64,000 bases of DNA from Drosophila miranda (Eukaryota; Arthropoda; Insecta; Diptera; Drosophilidae), in NCBI RefSeq assembly GCF_003369915.1, contig NW_022881603.1, positions 36,417,124 to 36,481,123 on the forward strand. The letters are read 5' to 3'. Shown here one piece after another: positions 25,442 through 36,914 of this stretch; position 1 is the first letter of the stretch; the number at the start of each line of letters is the position of its first letter. Under the pieces are notes generated by a model, which made no database searches, was not told where the DNA came from, and saw nothing but the letters and a program-made list of their open reading frames with translations. Made by a program: the position numbers and the translations under genes.

Positions 25442-28400
25442 ATGATTACCAGAGCAATGAGCAAATTAAGGGCAACGGATGAAATGGACGAGGACAACGT
25501 TGAGATGGGAAAAGTGGAAAGAGAATCCGCGCAAGGTGAAGCCTCAAATATGGAGGGGGCCGGGCCCGGCACATCAAAAGAAGCCCAATCACATGGCGTT
25601 GTTAACGTTATGATGGAGATGTGGCGCCAAATGCAAGAAAGTCAGCGGGCCAATGCAATGCAAATGCAGCAGTTCCAAATGGAAGTTCTGCGGATGAATC
25701 AAATTCAAATGGAAAAAACTAATATACTTCTGCGATCCCTTGGTATTAGTGGAAGGAGAACTGGCGAGCCAGGACCACAATCAACCACGGCTGAGCCCTC
25801 AGTGATATCAGACGCAGTCTCATCACCAAGGCAACCGGTTCCTTCTCAGGAAACGCAAAGAAAATTGTACGATCTACCGGAGTTGAATGGTGCTCCCGAA
25901 GAGTGGCCAATGTTCAACGAAGCTTTCACTATGACCACTGCAGAGTACGGATACAGTGACAGGCAAAATTTGTTACGCCTCCAAAAGGCAATAAAGGGCA
26001 AGGCTAGGGAGACCGTTGAATGTTTGCTTATTCACAGTTCTAACGTTTCAAATATTTTAGAGACCCTTAAACAAAATTTTGGTAGACCGGAGAAACTCGT
26101 AAAAAGCCAGATTAGTCGCGTTAGAGAATTTCCGAGCATTCGCGAAGGGAGATTGGAACAATTAGTAGAGTTCAAAATGAAGGTACAAAACTTGGCTTCA
26201 TTCTTAGAAGCAGCTAACGCACATCAGCAGTTAAAAAACCCAACATTAATGGAGAAGTTAATCTTAAAGTTGCCAGTGCAACAGAGACTGGAGTGGGCAC
26301 GCCATTCCAAGCAACTAGGAGATGAAAAATCGATCAGTCATTTAAGTCAATGGCTTCAGGGATTGGCCGAAGAAGTGCAAGACGCAGGATTGGTTGACGA
26401 TCAGGCGACGTTCAAGCCAAAGAAGGAAAAGTCGAGACTATTCCATGCAAACGACATCGGACTTGTAACCATGAAGGCGTGCTCCGTCTGCAATGGGAAA
26501 CACGACTTGGAAAACTGTAACTCATTTGCCCAGTTAGAACTTGAAAAAAAATGGCAGCATGTAAGGGAAAGAAAATTATGCTTCAATTGCCTAAAGTACT
26601 GCCATCGTAGTCAAAAATGTAGACGACATCACCAATGTGGACTTGATGGATGTGCCAAACGCATTCACCGTTTGCTCCATGCAGAATCAGTTAATCAACC
26701 AGGCGAGGAAGTAAAGTTCACAGGAACAGCAACGCATGAGGCTAGCTCAATGATTTTGTTTAAGATATTGCCTGTTAATCTTCATGCTAAAAATAAAATG
26801 GCAGACGAGTTAGGATTACATGGGCCCAAAGAAAGTCTGACATTGCAATGGTTTGGAGAAAAGACATCAACGGAATTGGTCAGCCGATTTAATATTGGAA
26901 TATCTGATGAACGTGGAGGCAAGGTCTATGCACTAAACGGAGTAAGGACTATTAAGGATTTACGGCTGCCGAAGCAATCCGTAAACATGTCTGAGCTAAG
27001 TTCGCAATACCCACACATAAAGAGTATTCCTTTGAAAGGCTATAGAAATGCTAGACCTGAAATACTAATCGGACTAGATAACCTACATTTGATAGCTCCA
27101 AAGCAAATGAGATCTATGGGATACGTTGGGCCAGCCATTGCATTAACCAATCTGGGTTGGGTTGCGTATGGAAAATGTCGCGGAGAATCAGGACCCATGA
27201 GTAATGTAAAGGCCGTACATCTGGTTAAACACAATAACGAGCACATTGAACAGTTGGTGCGAGACTACATCACGAATTCGGAAATGGATGTGCGGATTGT
27301 GAAAAACCACGTAGAAGGTCGAGAAACTGAGAGATCGAACCGATTGCTATCAACCACGACAAAACGTATTGGTGACCGTTTTGAAACGGGATTACTATGG
27401 AAAGTGGATGACGTCGTCTTGCCTGACAGCAAGAAAATGGCAATAAAGAGACAATTGTCTTTGGAAAGAAAATTTATACATGATCCAGAGTACTACAAAA
27501 AATACTGCGATCTTATGGAAGCATACGAAGAAAAGTCATACATTCGGCATATCACAAGCAATGAACTGGAAGTGGACAAGAAAAAAGAATGGTTCCTGCC
27601 TCATTTTGGGGTCTTAAATCCTAACAAGCCCGGCAAGTTGAGAATTGTTTTCGACGCGGCTGCAGAAGTCGATGGATTGTCGTTAAACTCCATGCTCATG
27701 ACTGGCCCCGACGGGTATCAATCCCTAACGGACATTCTTATGAGGTTCAGACAGAAACCGATTGGAGTCTGTGCTGACATAGCAGAAATGTTCCACAAAG
27801 TCATAATACGAAAGGAGGATCGATGTGCCCAACGCATACTATGGAGGAAGAATCCAGGCGACGAGATGAAGGAGTATGAAATGCAGGTCATGACCTTTGG
27901 AGCCAAATGTTCACCGGCCTCTGCTCATTATGTGAAAAATAGAAACGCACTTGAATTTAAGGAATCGTATCCAGATGCGGTGAATGCCATTATTAAAAAC
28001 CATTATGTGGACGATTTGGTGCATTGTTTTTCATCCGAAGAATCGGCTGTGAGAGTCGTGAAGGAGATAGTTGACATTCACAAAAAGGGAGGATTCGAAC
28101 TGAGAAAGTTTGTGTCCAATTCGAAATTCTTCAACAAGCTTTTTGGTAACGAACAAGTAGCTGAACCCATAACTCTTGAAAGGGATGAATCTTCGAATTA
28201 TCAAAAGGTCCTGGGAATGTACTGGTGTACACGCAGCGACGAATTTGGTTTCTCTCTTTCGTTTAACAAAATTGACGCATCAATCTTTTCAGAATCAAGA
28301 ATACCGTCTAAGCGAGAAGTATTGCGAGTGGTTATGTCTGTGTTTGACCCATTTGGAATTCTAGCCGAATATTCCCTGATCGCTAAACTGCTTCTGCAGT

Positions 28401-28573
28401 CAATATGGCAAAAGCGAACAGAGTGGGACCAGCCAATTGAGGGCGACGATATAAAGCAATGGAAATGTTGGTTGCGCAGCCTAAGCCAAGCATGCAAGAT
28501 AAGGATACCCCGATGTTACGCTGAAGAGTTCTTTGGGGAACCAATTGAACTACACATATTTTGCGATGAGTGA
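25442..28573 (+). CDS. gag-pol: BEL unit 5: uninterrupted Gag-RT ORF lacking protease active site
   Basis: A single frame of about 1,043 codons runs from ATG to the TGA created by the common 2-bp deletion at the start of RNase H. By ATG-based numbering, the first zinc knuckle starts near residue 347 and the second near 380. The RT motif-A Asp (CADIAEMF) is near 779 and the first Asp of YVDDL near 857. The 60-bp in-frame deletion (about 26799) removes the retropepsin Asp. The family needs protease to mature Gag-Pol, so this product should be unable to process itself; that is inference from family knowledge. One private change, Gln to Lys in MFHKV, lies just after motif A. Confidence 0.85.
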   Translation: MITRAMSKLRATDEMDEDNVEMGKVERESAQGEASNMEGAGPGTSKEAQSHGVVNVMMEMWRQMQESQRANAMQMQQFQMEVLRMNQIQMEKTNILLRSLGISGRRTGEPGPQSTTAEPSVISDAVSSPRQPVPSQETQRKLYDLPELNGAPEEWPMFNEAFTMTTAEYGYSDRQNLLRLQKAIKGKARETVECLLIHSSNVSNILETLKQNFGRPEKLVKSQISRVREFPSIREGRLEQLVEFKMKVQNLASFLEAANAHQQLKNPTLMEKLILKLPVQQRLEWARHSKQLGDEKSISHLSQWLQGLAEEVQDAGLVDDQATFKPKKEKSRLFHANDIGLVTMKACSVCNGKHDLENCNSFAQLELEKKWQHVRERKLCFNCLKYCHRSQKCRRHHQCGLDGCAKRIHRLLHAESVNQPGEEVKFTGTATHEASSMILFKILPVNLHAKNKMADELGLHGPKESLTLQWFGEKTSTELVSRFNIGISDERGGKVYALNGVRTIKDLRLPKQSVNMSELSSQYPHIKSIPLKGYRNARPEILIGLDNLHLIAPKQMRSMGYVGPAIALTNLGWVAYGKCRGESGPMSNVKAVHLVKHNNEHIEQLVRDYITNSEMDVRIVKNHVEGRETERSNRLLSTTTKRIGDRFETGLLWKVDDVVLPDSKKMAIKRQLSLERKFIHDPEYYKKYCDLMEAYEEKSYIRHITSNELEVDKKKEWFLPHFGVLNPNKPGKLRIVFDAAAEVDGLSLNSMLMTGPDGYQSLTDILMRFRQKPIGVCADIAEMFHKVIIRKEDRCAQRILWRKNPGDEMKEYEMQVMTFGAKCSPASAHYVKNRNALEFKESYPDAVNAIIKNHYVDDLVHCFSSEESAVRVVKEIVDIHKKGGFELRKFVSNSKFFNKLFGNEQVAEPITLERDESSNYQKVLGMYWCTRSDEFGFSLSFNKIDASIFSESRIPSKREVLRVVMSVFDPFGILAEYSLIAKLLLQSIWQKRTEWDQPIEGDDIKQWKCWLRSLSQACKIRIPRCYAEEFFGEPIELHIFCDE

Positions 28574-30365
28574 GTCAGCTTATGCAGCAGTTGGATACTG
28601 GCGCATACGTACGAAATCTAAATGGAAGTCCGCATTTATAATGGGAAAGACCAAGTGTGCCCCAATGAAACTATCGACCATACCCAGGCTCGAGCTACAG
28701 GCGGCAGTGCTAGGAACTCGTCTCAGGAAATGTATTCTTGAGGGTCACGACGTCAACCCCAAATGTGTCCACATGTGGTCCGACTGCAAGACTGTCTTAG
28801 CATGGATTAAATCAGATCACAGAAAATATAAGCCATATGTAGGACACAGAATTGACGAGATACTTGAAGCCACAAGGTTGGAAGATTGGCATTGGGTGCC
28901 TACTAAGGATAACCCGGCAGACTTTGGCACCAAACTCAGATCTGGAACTCGAGAAACCTCCTGGTTGAGAGGCCCTCAATTCCTTCAAGAGGACGCAAGT
29001 CAATGGAATCTAGGAACTTCAGACGTTGGTGACACGGAACTGGAACTAAGAAGCAAGTTTACGTTATCAATCAATGAGATGTCTTCAGATGGATCTGTCA
29101 ATATCGTATTCAGGGAGTTGCTGGAAAGGTTCTCTTCATTTACAAGGCGGATGCGAGTTGTCGCTTGGGTCTACAGGATGTGTGATCGTAAGATCAAACG
29201 AAAAGTCTACCTTGATGTAGCTGAAATTGAAGAAGCTGTACTCATAGTGATCCGCAATGTACAGGATGTTGCATTTCATGATGAGCGGGTGGCGCTATTG
29301 ACTGGACAGTCCATCGAAAAGAACAGCAAGCTGTGGAAGTTGTCTCCGATCATAGACGGAAGAGGAGAGATCCGCATGAATGGGCGTATTAATAACGCAT
29401 GTTCGGTTGGAGAAGAAACCAGGCGTCCAATATTAATGCCCCAAGGGCATCACGTTACAAAATTGATCGTGCGACATTATCACGAGCTATGGAAACACCA
29501 GAATGAAAACACAATTATAGCAGAAATACGCAGAAAGTACTACATACCACACTGCCGACAGGAGGTTCGCCGTGCAGCTAGAAATTGTATGACTTGTAAA
29601 ATCCAGAGAGCTTCACCAAAAATGCCATTAATGGGACAACTTCCTAAGGACAGACTATCTCCGTACGTACGCTTATGCTCATATGTTGGCATCGACTATA
29701 TGGGACCGTTTCTGGTTGTAAGAGGAAGGCCTGGATAGAAGAAACGCTGGATATGCATATTTACATGCCTTACGCGGAAGACCAGTAAGAATCCGATCTG
29801 ACAATGGTACCATTTTGGTGGGAGCTGGGAAAGATTGGTACGCAGTGTAAAGAGGGCCATAGGACACGCGCTGCATGACAAAAACCTGAAAGAAGACATA
29901 CTGTATAGCCTAATGTGTAACGCTGAAAACATAGTAAATTCCAGACCGCTTACACACATTGCTCTGGATAACCCCACAGACGATCCGATAACCCCTAATC
30001 CCTTTCTTTTAGGTTCTCCCAATTCTAGCCAGACACCACATCCACAAGAGGAGAAGTACCAGCCAACTCGAAAGGAATGGCGCATCGCTCAGCAGATCTC
30101 ACACTCATTTTGGAACAAGTGGCTCAATGAGTACCTACCAGACTTGTGCAGACGTACAAAGTGGCATCACCCAGTGCCACCACTCGCTGAAATGGACATT
30201 GTTCTTATCTGTGATAAGAACCTTCATCGATCTCAATGGAAAAAGGGAGTTATTCTAGCAGTCACGCCTGGACGCGACGGACAGGTTCGCTCAGCCACTG
30301 TAAAGACGACGGCTGGAGTTCTACACCGCCCAACCTGTATGCTGGCAAAGCTAGACATATTGTGA
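28568..30365 (+). pseudogene. gag-pol: BEL unit 5: RNase H-integrase remnant
   Basis: After the frameshift, RNase H motifs (Glu in LELQAA, Asp in WSDCKT and NPADFG) and the integrase zinc domain are open to the TAG at 29736-29738. The 83-bp deletion follows. A further 121-bp deletion (about 29823-29830) between two GCTG tetramers fuses the region just after the second catalytic Asp directly to the GKDW/WERLV segment and shifts the frame. The C-terminal integrase part is open from 29835 to the stop at 30365 and ends in AKLDIL. This is the most damaged integrase in the array. Confidence 0.9.
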
Positions 30366-30398
30366 ATCACGAGCGTGCTTGATTCACGGTGGTGGGGA

Positions 30399-30705
30399 TG
30401 TTGTCGAGAAAAATTAGCCTAAATATACTTAGTTTTAAGCAAGGGCACAGATACCCTACATAAAGAAAAAAGAGAGAAGAAAAATGGCCACACTATGAAA
30501 AGACAAGAAGGTCACATTAGTTTGAGCAGTCGAAGAAAGAGCGGGGAGAAAAGACGAAGTGTGCGTAGATATATTACCTACATATAAGAATAAAATGTAT
30601 TAACCTCCTTTTGCAAATAGGAAATAAAACGCAACCAACGCCTAAGTACCTATGAAGATAAGCGATTGTGTTTTATCCGCAATTCTCACGTTCCTGGACT
30701 CAACA
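30399..30705 (+). repeat. BEL LTR F (unit 5 / unit 6)
   Basis: This 307-bp copy is of the AAATATA class, with a private AGCC for AGCT just upstream of that motif. The leader that follows begins TATTTT instead of TCTTTT. Confidence 0.95.
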
Positions 30706-31115
30706 TATTTTATTTCGCTTCTTGGAAGCCAATGACGCTAGAGTTCTTGGAGTTTGTATGAAGACGGGCAGAAACTCGTGGTGCAAGCACTGAAGTATAC
30801 TGGACATTGGAAAAGCGACGGAACCCACAAGGAGACGGTCATCTCGCTCGTGGGTGGATAATAAACATTGCAGAACACGGAGGCCAACGTGGGTGCGCAC
30901 GTCAGGCAGCTGAAAAAAGCGCACATTTATATGTATGTATGCGAGATCGTGCACATACTGCCATCTCGCTCTAACCAACGAAGTTCTTGCGGGCCAGCAA
31001 CTAGAGGCTTGAGTGCGCAGTTGGCTGATGAAATCGAGTGAAAATTTCTGGATTGTGGTTTGTTTGGTAAGTGCCAATTTGATTGTTGATTTGGGGAAAG
31101 GTTAGTCTGCGGGTG

Positions 31116-34100
31116 ATGATTACCAGAGCAATGAGCAAATTAAGGGCAACGGATGAAATGGACGAGGACAACGTTGAGATGGGAAAAGTGGAAAGAGAAT
31201 CCGCGCAAGGTGAAGCCTCAAATATGGAGGGGGCCGGGCCCGGCACATCAAAAGAAGCCCAATCACATGGCGTTGTTAACGTTATGATGGAGATGTGGCG
31301 CCAAATGCAAGAAAGTCAGCGGGCCAATGCAATGCAAATGCAGCAGTTCCAAATGGAAGTTCTGCGGATGAATCAAATTCAAATGGAAAAAACTAATATA
31401 CTTCTGCGATCCCTTGGTATTAGTGGAAGGAGAACTGGCGAGCCAGGACCACAATCAACCACGGCTGAGCCCTCAGTGATATCAGACGCAGTCTCATCAC
31501 CAAGGCAACCGGTTCCTTCTCAGGAAACGCAAAGAAAATTGTACGATCTACCGGAGTTGAATGGTGCTCCCGAAGAGTGGCCAATGTTCAACGAAGCTTT
31601 CACTATGACCACTGCAGAGTACGGATACAGTGACAGGCAAAATTTGTTACGCCTCCAAAAGGCAATAAAGGGCAAGGCTAGGGAGACCGTTGAATGTTTG
31701 CTTATTCACAGTTCTAACGTTTCAAATATTTTAGAGACCCTTAAACAAAATTTTGGTAGACCGGAGAAACTCGTAAAAAGCCAGATTAGTCGCGTTAGAG
31801 AATTTCCGAGCATTCGCGAAGGGAGATTGGAACAATTAGTAGAGTTCAAAATGAAGGTACAAAACTTGGCTTCATTCTTAGAAGCAGCTAACGCACATCA
31901 GCAGTTAAAAAACCCAACATTAATGGAGAAGTTAATCTTAAAGTTGCCAGTGCAACAGAGACTGGAGTGGGCACGCCATTCCAAGCAACTAGGAGATGAA
32001 AAATCGATCAGTCATTTAAGTCAATGGCTTCAGGGATTGGCCGAAGAAGTGCAAGACGCAGGATTGGTTGACGATCAGGCGACGTTCAAGCCAAAGAAGG
32101 AAAAGTCGAGACTATTCCATGCAAACGACATCGGACTTGTAACCAAGAAGGCGTGCTCCGTCTGCAATGGGAAACACGACTTGGAAAACTGTAACTCATT
32201 TGCCCAGTTAGAACTTGAAAAAAAATGGCAGCATGTAAGGGAAAGAAAATTATGCTTCAATTGCCTAAAGTACTGCCATCGTAGTCAAAAATGTAGACGA
32301 CATCACCAATGTGGACTTGATGGATGTGCCAAACGCATTCACCGTTTGCTCCATGCAGAATCAGTTAATCAACCAGGCGAGGAAGTAAAGTTCACAGGAA
32401 CAGCAACGCATGAGGCTAGCTCAATGATTTTGTTTAAGATATTGCCTGTTAATCTTCATGCTAAAAATAAAATGGCAGACGAGTTAGGATTACATGGGCC
32501 CAAAGAAAGTCTGACATTGCAATGGTTTGGAGAAAAGACATCAACGGAATTGGTCAGCCGATTTAATATTGGAATATCTGATGAACGTGGAGGCAAGGTC
32601 TATGCACTAAACGGAGTAAGGACTATTAAGGATTTACGGCTGCCGAAGCAATCCGTAAACATGTCTGAGCTAAGTTCGCAATACCCACACATAAAGAGTA
32701 TTCCTTTGAAAGGCTATAGAAATGCTAGACCTGAAATACTAATCGGACTAGATAACCTACATTTGATAGCTCCAAAGCAAATGAGATCTATGGGATACGT
32801 TGGGCCAGCCATTGCATTAACCAATCTGGGTTGGGTTGCGTATGGAAAATGTCGCGGAGAATCAGGACCCATGAGTAATGTAAAGGCCGTACATCTGGTT
32901 AAACACAATGACGAGCACATTGAACAGTTGGTGCGAGACTACATCACGAATTCGGAAATGGATGTGCGGATTGTGAAAAACCACGTAGAAGGTCGAGAAA
33001 CTGAGAGATCGAACCGATTGCTATCAACCACGACAAAACGTATTGGTGACCGTTTTGAAACGGGATTACTATGGAAAGTGGATGACGTCGTCTTGCCTGA
33101 CAGCAAGAAAATGGCAATAAAGAGACAATTGTCTTTGGAAAGAAAATTTATACATGATCCAGAGTACTACAAAAAATACTGCGACCTGATGGAAGCATAC
33201 GAAGAAAAGTCATACATTCGGCATATCACAAGCAATGAACTGGAAGTGGACAAGAAAAAAGAATGGTGCCTGCCTCATATTGGGGTCTTAAATCCTAACA
33301 AGCCCGGCAAGTTGAGAATTGTTTTCGACGCGGCTGCAGAAGTCGATGGATTGTCGTTAAACTCCATGCTCATGACTGGCCCCGACGGGTATCAATCCCT
33401 AACGGACATTCTTATGAGGTTCAGACAGAAACCGATTGGAGTCTGTGCTGACATAGCAGAAATGTTCCACCAAGTCATAACACGAAAGGAGGATCGATGT
33501 GCCCAACGCATACTATGGAGGAAGAATCCAGGCGACGAGATGAAGGAGTATGAAATGCAGGTCATGACCTTTGGAGCCAAATGTTCACCGGCCTCTGCTC
33601 AATATGTGAAAAATAGAAACGCACTTGAATTTAAGGAATCGTATCCAGATGCGGTGAATGCCATTATTAAAAACCATTATGTGGACGATTTGGTGCATTG
33701 TTTTTCATCCGAAGAATCGGCTGTGAGAGTCGTGAAGGAGATAGTTGACATTCACAAAAAGGGAGGATTCGAACTGAGAAAGTTTGTGTCCAATTCGAAA
33801 TTCTTCAACAAGGTTTTTGGTAACGAACAAGTAGCTGAACCCATAACTCTTGAAAGGGATGAATCTTCGAATTATCAAAAGGTCCTGGGAATGTACTGGT
33901 GTACACGCAGCGACGAATTTGGGTTCTCTCTTTCGTTTAACAAAATTGACGCATCAATCTTTTCAGAATCAAGAATACCGTCTAAGCGAGAAGTATTGCG
34001 AGTGGTTATGTCTGTGTTTGACCCATTTGGAATTCTAGCCGAATATTCCCTGATCGCTAAACTGCTTCTGCAGTCAATATGGCAAAAGCGAACAGAGTGG

Positions 34101-34247
34101 GACCAGCCAATTGAGGGCGACGATATAAAGCAATGGAAATGTTGGTTGCGCAGCCTAAGCCAAGCATGCAAGATAAGGATACCCCGATGTTACGCTGAAG
34201 AGTTCTTTGGGGAACCAATTGAACTACACATATTTTGCGATGTGTGA
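31116..34247 (+). CDS. gag-pol: BEL unit 6: uninterrupted Gag-RT ORF lacking protease active site
   Basis: This is a second continuous frame of about 1,043 codons with the same 60-bp protease deletion (about 32473) as units 4 and 5. It lacks several residues unique to 4 and 5 (it has HNDEH, SAQYVKN and FNKVFG) but shares LPELNG, VDGLSLN and LERDESS. It therefore represents an earlier branch of that lineage. Both zinc knuckles, RT motif A and YVDDL are present. Private changes include Met to Lys before the first knuckle and Ile to Thr after motif A. It ends at the common 2-bp deletion, here read as CDV then TGA. Confidence 0.85.
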   Translation: MITRAMSKLRATDEMDEDNVEMGKVERESAQGEASNMEGAGPGTSKEAQSHGVVNVMMEMWRQMQESQRANAMQMQQFQMEVLRMNQIQMEKTNILLRSLGISGRRTGEPGPQSTTAEPSVISDAVSSPRQPVPSQETQRKLYDLPELNGAPEEWPMFNEAFTMTTAEYGYSDRQNLLRLQKAIKGKARETVECLLIHSSNVSNILETLKQNFGRPEKLVKSQISRVREFPSIREGRLEQLVEFKMKVQNLASFLEAANAHQQLKNPTLMEKLILKLPVQQRLEWARHSKQLGDEKSISHLSQWLQGLAEEVQDAGLVDDQATFKPKKEKSRLFHANDIGLVTKKACSVCNGKHDLENCNSFAQLELEKKWQHVRERKLCFNCLKYCHRSQKCRRHHQCGLDGCAKRIHRLLHAESVNQPGEEVKFTGTATHEASSMILFKILPVNLHAKNKMADELGLHGPKESLTLQWFGEKTSTELVSRFNIGISDERGGKVYALNGVRTIKDLRLPKQSVNMSELSSQYPHIKSIPLKGYRNARPEILIGLDNLHLIAPKQMRSMGYVGPAIALTNLGWVAYGKCRGESGPMSNVKAVHLVKHNDEHIEQLVRDYITNSEMDVRIVKNHVEGRETERSNRLLSTTTKRIGDRFETGLLWKVDDVVLPDSKKMAIKRQLSLERKFIHDPEYYKKYCDLMEAYEEKSYIRHITSNELEVDKKKEWCLPHIGVLNPNKPGKLRIVFDAAAEVDGLSLNSMLMTGPDGYQSLTDILMRFRQKPIGVCADIAEMFHQVITRKEDRCAQRILWRKNPGDEMKEYEMQVMTFGAKCSPASAQYVKNRNALEFKESYPDAVNAIIKNHYVDDLVHCFSSEESAVRVVKEIVDIHKKGGFELRKFVSNSKFFNKVFGNEQVAEPITLERDESSNYQKVLGMYWCTRSDEFGFSLSFNKIDASIFSESRIPSKREVLRVVMSVFDPFGILAEYSLIAKLLLQSIWQKRTEWDQPIEGDDIKQWKCWLRSLSQACKIRIPRCYAEEFFGEPIELHIFCDV

Positions 34248-36160
34248 GTCAGCTTATGCAGCAGTTGGATACTGGCGCATGCGTACGAAATCTAAATGGA
34301 AGTCCGCATTTATAATGGGAAAGACCAAGTGTGCCCCAATGAAACTATCGACCATACCCAGGCTCGAGCTACAGGCGGCAGTGCTAGGAACTCGTCTCAG
34401 GAAATGTATTCTTGAGGGTCACGACGTCAACCCCAAATGTGTCCACATGTGGTCCGACTCCAAGACTGTCTTAGCATGGATTAAATCAGATCACAGAAAA
34501 TATAAGCCATATGTAGGACACAGAATTGACGAGATACTTGAAGCCACAAGGTTGGAAGATTGGCATTGGGTGCCTACTAAGGATAACCCGGCAGACTTTG
34601 GCACCAAACTCAGATCTGGAACTCGAGAAACCTCCTGGTTGAGAGGCCCTCAATTCCTTCAAGAGGACGCAAGTCAATGGAATCTAGGAACTTCAGACGT
34701 TGGTGACACGGAACTGGAACTAAGAAGCAAGTTTACGTTATCAATCAATGAGATGTCTTCAGATGGATCTGTCAATATCGTATTCAGGGAGTTGCTGGAA
34801 AGGTTCTCTTCATTTACAAGGCGGATGCGAGTTGTCGCTTGGGTCTACAGGATGTGTGATCGTAAGATCAAACGAAAAGTCTACCTTGATGTAGCTGAAA
34901 TTGAAGAAGCTGTACTCATAGTGATCCGCAATGTACAGGATGTTGCATTTCATGATGAGCGGGTGGCGCTATTGACTGGACAGTCCATCGAAAAGAACAG
35001 CAAGCTGTGGAAGTTGTCTCCGATCATAGACGGAAGAGAAGTGATCCGCATGAATGGGCGTATTAATAACGCATGTTCGGTTGGAGAAGAAACCAGGCGT
35101 CCAATATTAATGCCCCAAGGGCATCACGTTACAAAATTGATCGTGCGACATTATCACGAGCTATGGAAACACCAGAATGAAAACACAATTATAGCAGAAA
35201 TACGCAGAAAGTACTACATACCACACTGCCGACAGGAGGTTCGCCGTGCAGCTAGAAATTGTATGACTTGTAAAATCCAGAGAGCTTCACCAAAAATGCC
35301 ATTAATGGGACAACTTCCTAAGGACAGACTCTCTCCGTACATACGCTTATTCTCATATGTTGGAATCGACTATATGAGACCGTTTCTGGTTGTAAGAGGA
35401 AGGCCTGGATAGAAGAAACGCTGGATATGCATATTTACATGCCTTACGCGGAAGACCAGTAAGAATCCGATCTGACAATGGTACCAATTTGGTGGGAGCT
35501 GAGCGTGAATTGAAAAGAGAATTACAGGACCTCGATCACATTAGAATAGCGAACGAGTTGTCAACCAAGCAGATCGAATGGCTGTTTAATTGCCCGCTAA
35601 ACCCCCATGCAGGTGGGTGCTGGGAAAGATTGGTACGCAGTGTAAAGAGGGCCATAGGACACGCGCTGCATGACAAAAACCTGAAAGAAGACATACTGTA
35701 TAGCCTAATGTGTAACGCTGAAAACATAGTAAATTCCAGACCGCTTACACACATTACTCTGGATAACCCCACAGACGATCCGATAACCCCTAATCACTTT
35801 CTTTTAGGTTCTCCCAATTCTAGCCAGACACCACATCCACAAGAGGAGAAGTACCAGCCAACTCGAAAGGAATGGCGCATCGCTCAGCAGATCTCACACT
35901 CATTTTGGAACAAGTGGCTCAATGAGTACCTACCAGACTTGGGCAGACGTACAAAGTGGCATCACCCAGTGCCACCACTCGCTGAAATGGACATTGTTCT
36001 TATCTGTGATAAGAACCTTCATCGATCTCAATGGAAAAAGGGAGTTATTCTAGCAGTCACGCCTGGACGCGACGGACAGGTTCGCTCAGCCACTGTAAAG
36101 ACGACGGCTGGAGTTCTACACCGCCCAACCTGTATGCTGGAAAAGCTAGACATATTGTGA
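34242..36160 (+). pseudogene. gag-pol: BEL unit 6: RNase H-integrase remnant
   Basis: The RNase H and integrase zinc domains are open to TAG at 35410-35412. The GIDYMRPF motif keeps the first catalytic Asp, with a Gly-to-Arg change beside it. The 83-bp integrase deletion follows, and the second Asp, the Glu and the C-terminal domain read 35447-36160, ending in EKLDIL. A Cys-to-Gly change (DLGRRTK) is private. Confidence 0.9.
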
Positions 36161-36193
36161 ATCACGAGCGTGCTTGATTCACGGTGGTGGGGA

Positions 36194-36504
36194 TGTTGTC
36201 GAGAAAAATTAGCTTATATATACTTAGTTTTAAGCAAGGGCACAGATACCCTACGTAAAGAAAAAAGAGAGAAGAAAAATGGCCACACTATGAAAAGACA
36301 AGAAGGTCACATTAGTTTGAGCAGTCGAAGAAAGAGCGGGGAGAAAAGACGAAGCGTGCGTAGATATATTACCTACATATAAGAATAAAATGTATTAACC
36401 TCCTTTTGCAAATAGGAAATAAAACGCAACCAACGCCAAAGTACCTACATATGAAGATAAGCGATTGTGTTTTATCCGCAATTCTCACGTTCCTGGACTC
36501 AACA
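36194..36504 (+). repeat. BEL LTR G (unit 6 / unit 7)
   Basis: This copy is of the TATATATA class and is 311 bp long because of a 4-bp gain in CCTACATATGAAG near its 3' end, where other copies read CCTATGAAG. Confidence 0.95.
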
Positions 36505-36914
36505 TCTTTTATTTCGCTTCTTGGAAGCCAATGACGCTAGAGTTCTTGGAGTTTGTATGAAGACGGGCAGAAACTCGTGGTGCAAGCACTGAAGTATACT
36601 GGACATTGGAAAAGCGACGGAACCCACAAGGAGACGGTCATCTCGCTCGTGGGTGGATAATAAACATTGCAGAACACGGAGGCCAACGTGGGTGCGCACG
36701 TCAGGCAGCTGAAAAAAGCGCACATTTATATGTATGTATGCGAGATCGTGCACATACTGCCATCTCGCTCTAACCAACGAAGTTCTTGCGGGCCAGCAAC
36801 TAGAGGCTTGAGTGCGCAGTTGGCTGATGAAATCGAGTGAAAATTTCTGGATTGTGGTTTGTTTGGTAAGTGCCAATTTGATTGTTGATTTGGGGAAAGG
36901 TTAGTCTGCGGGTG

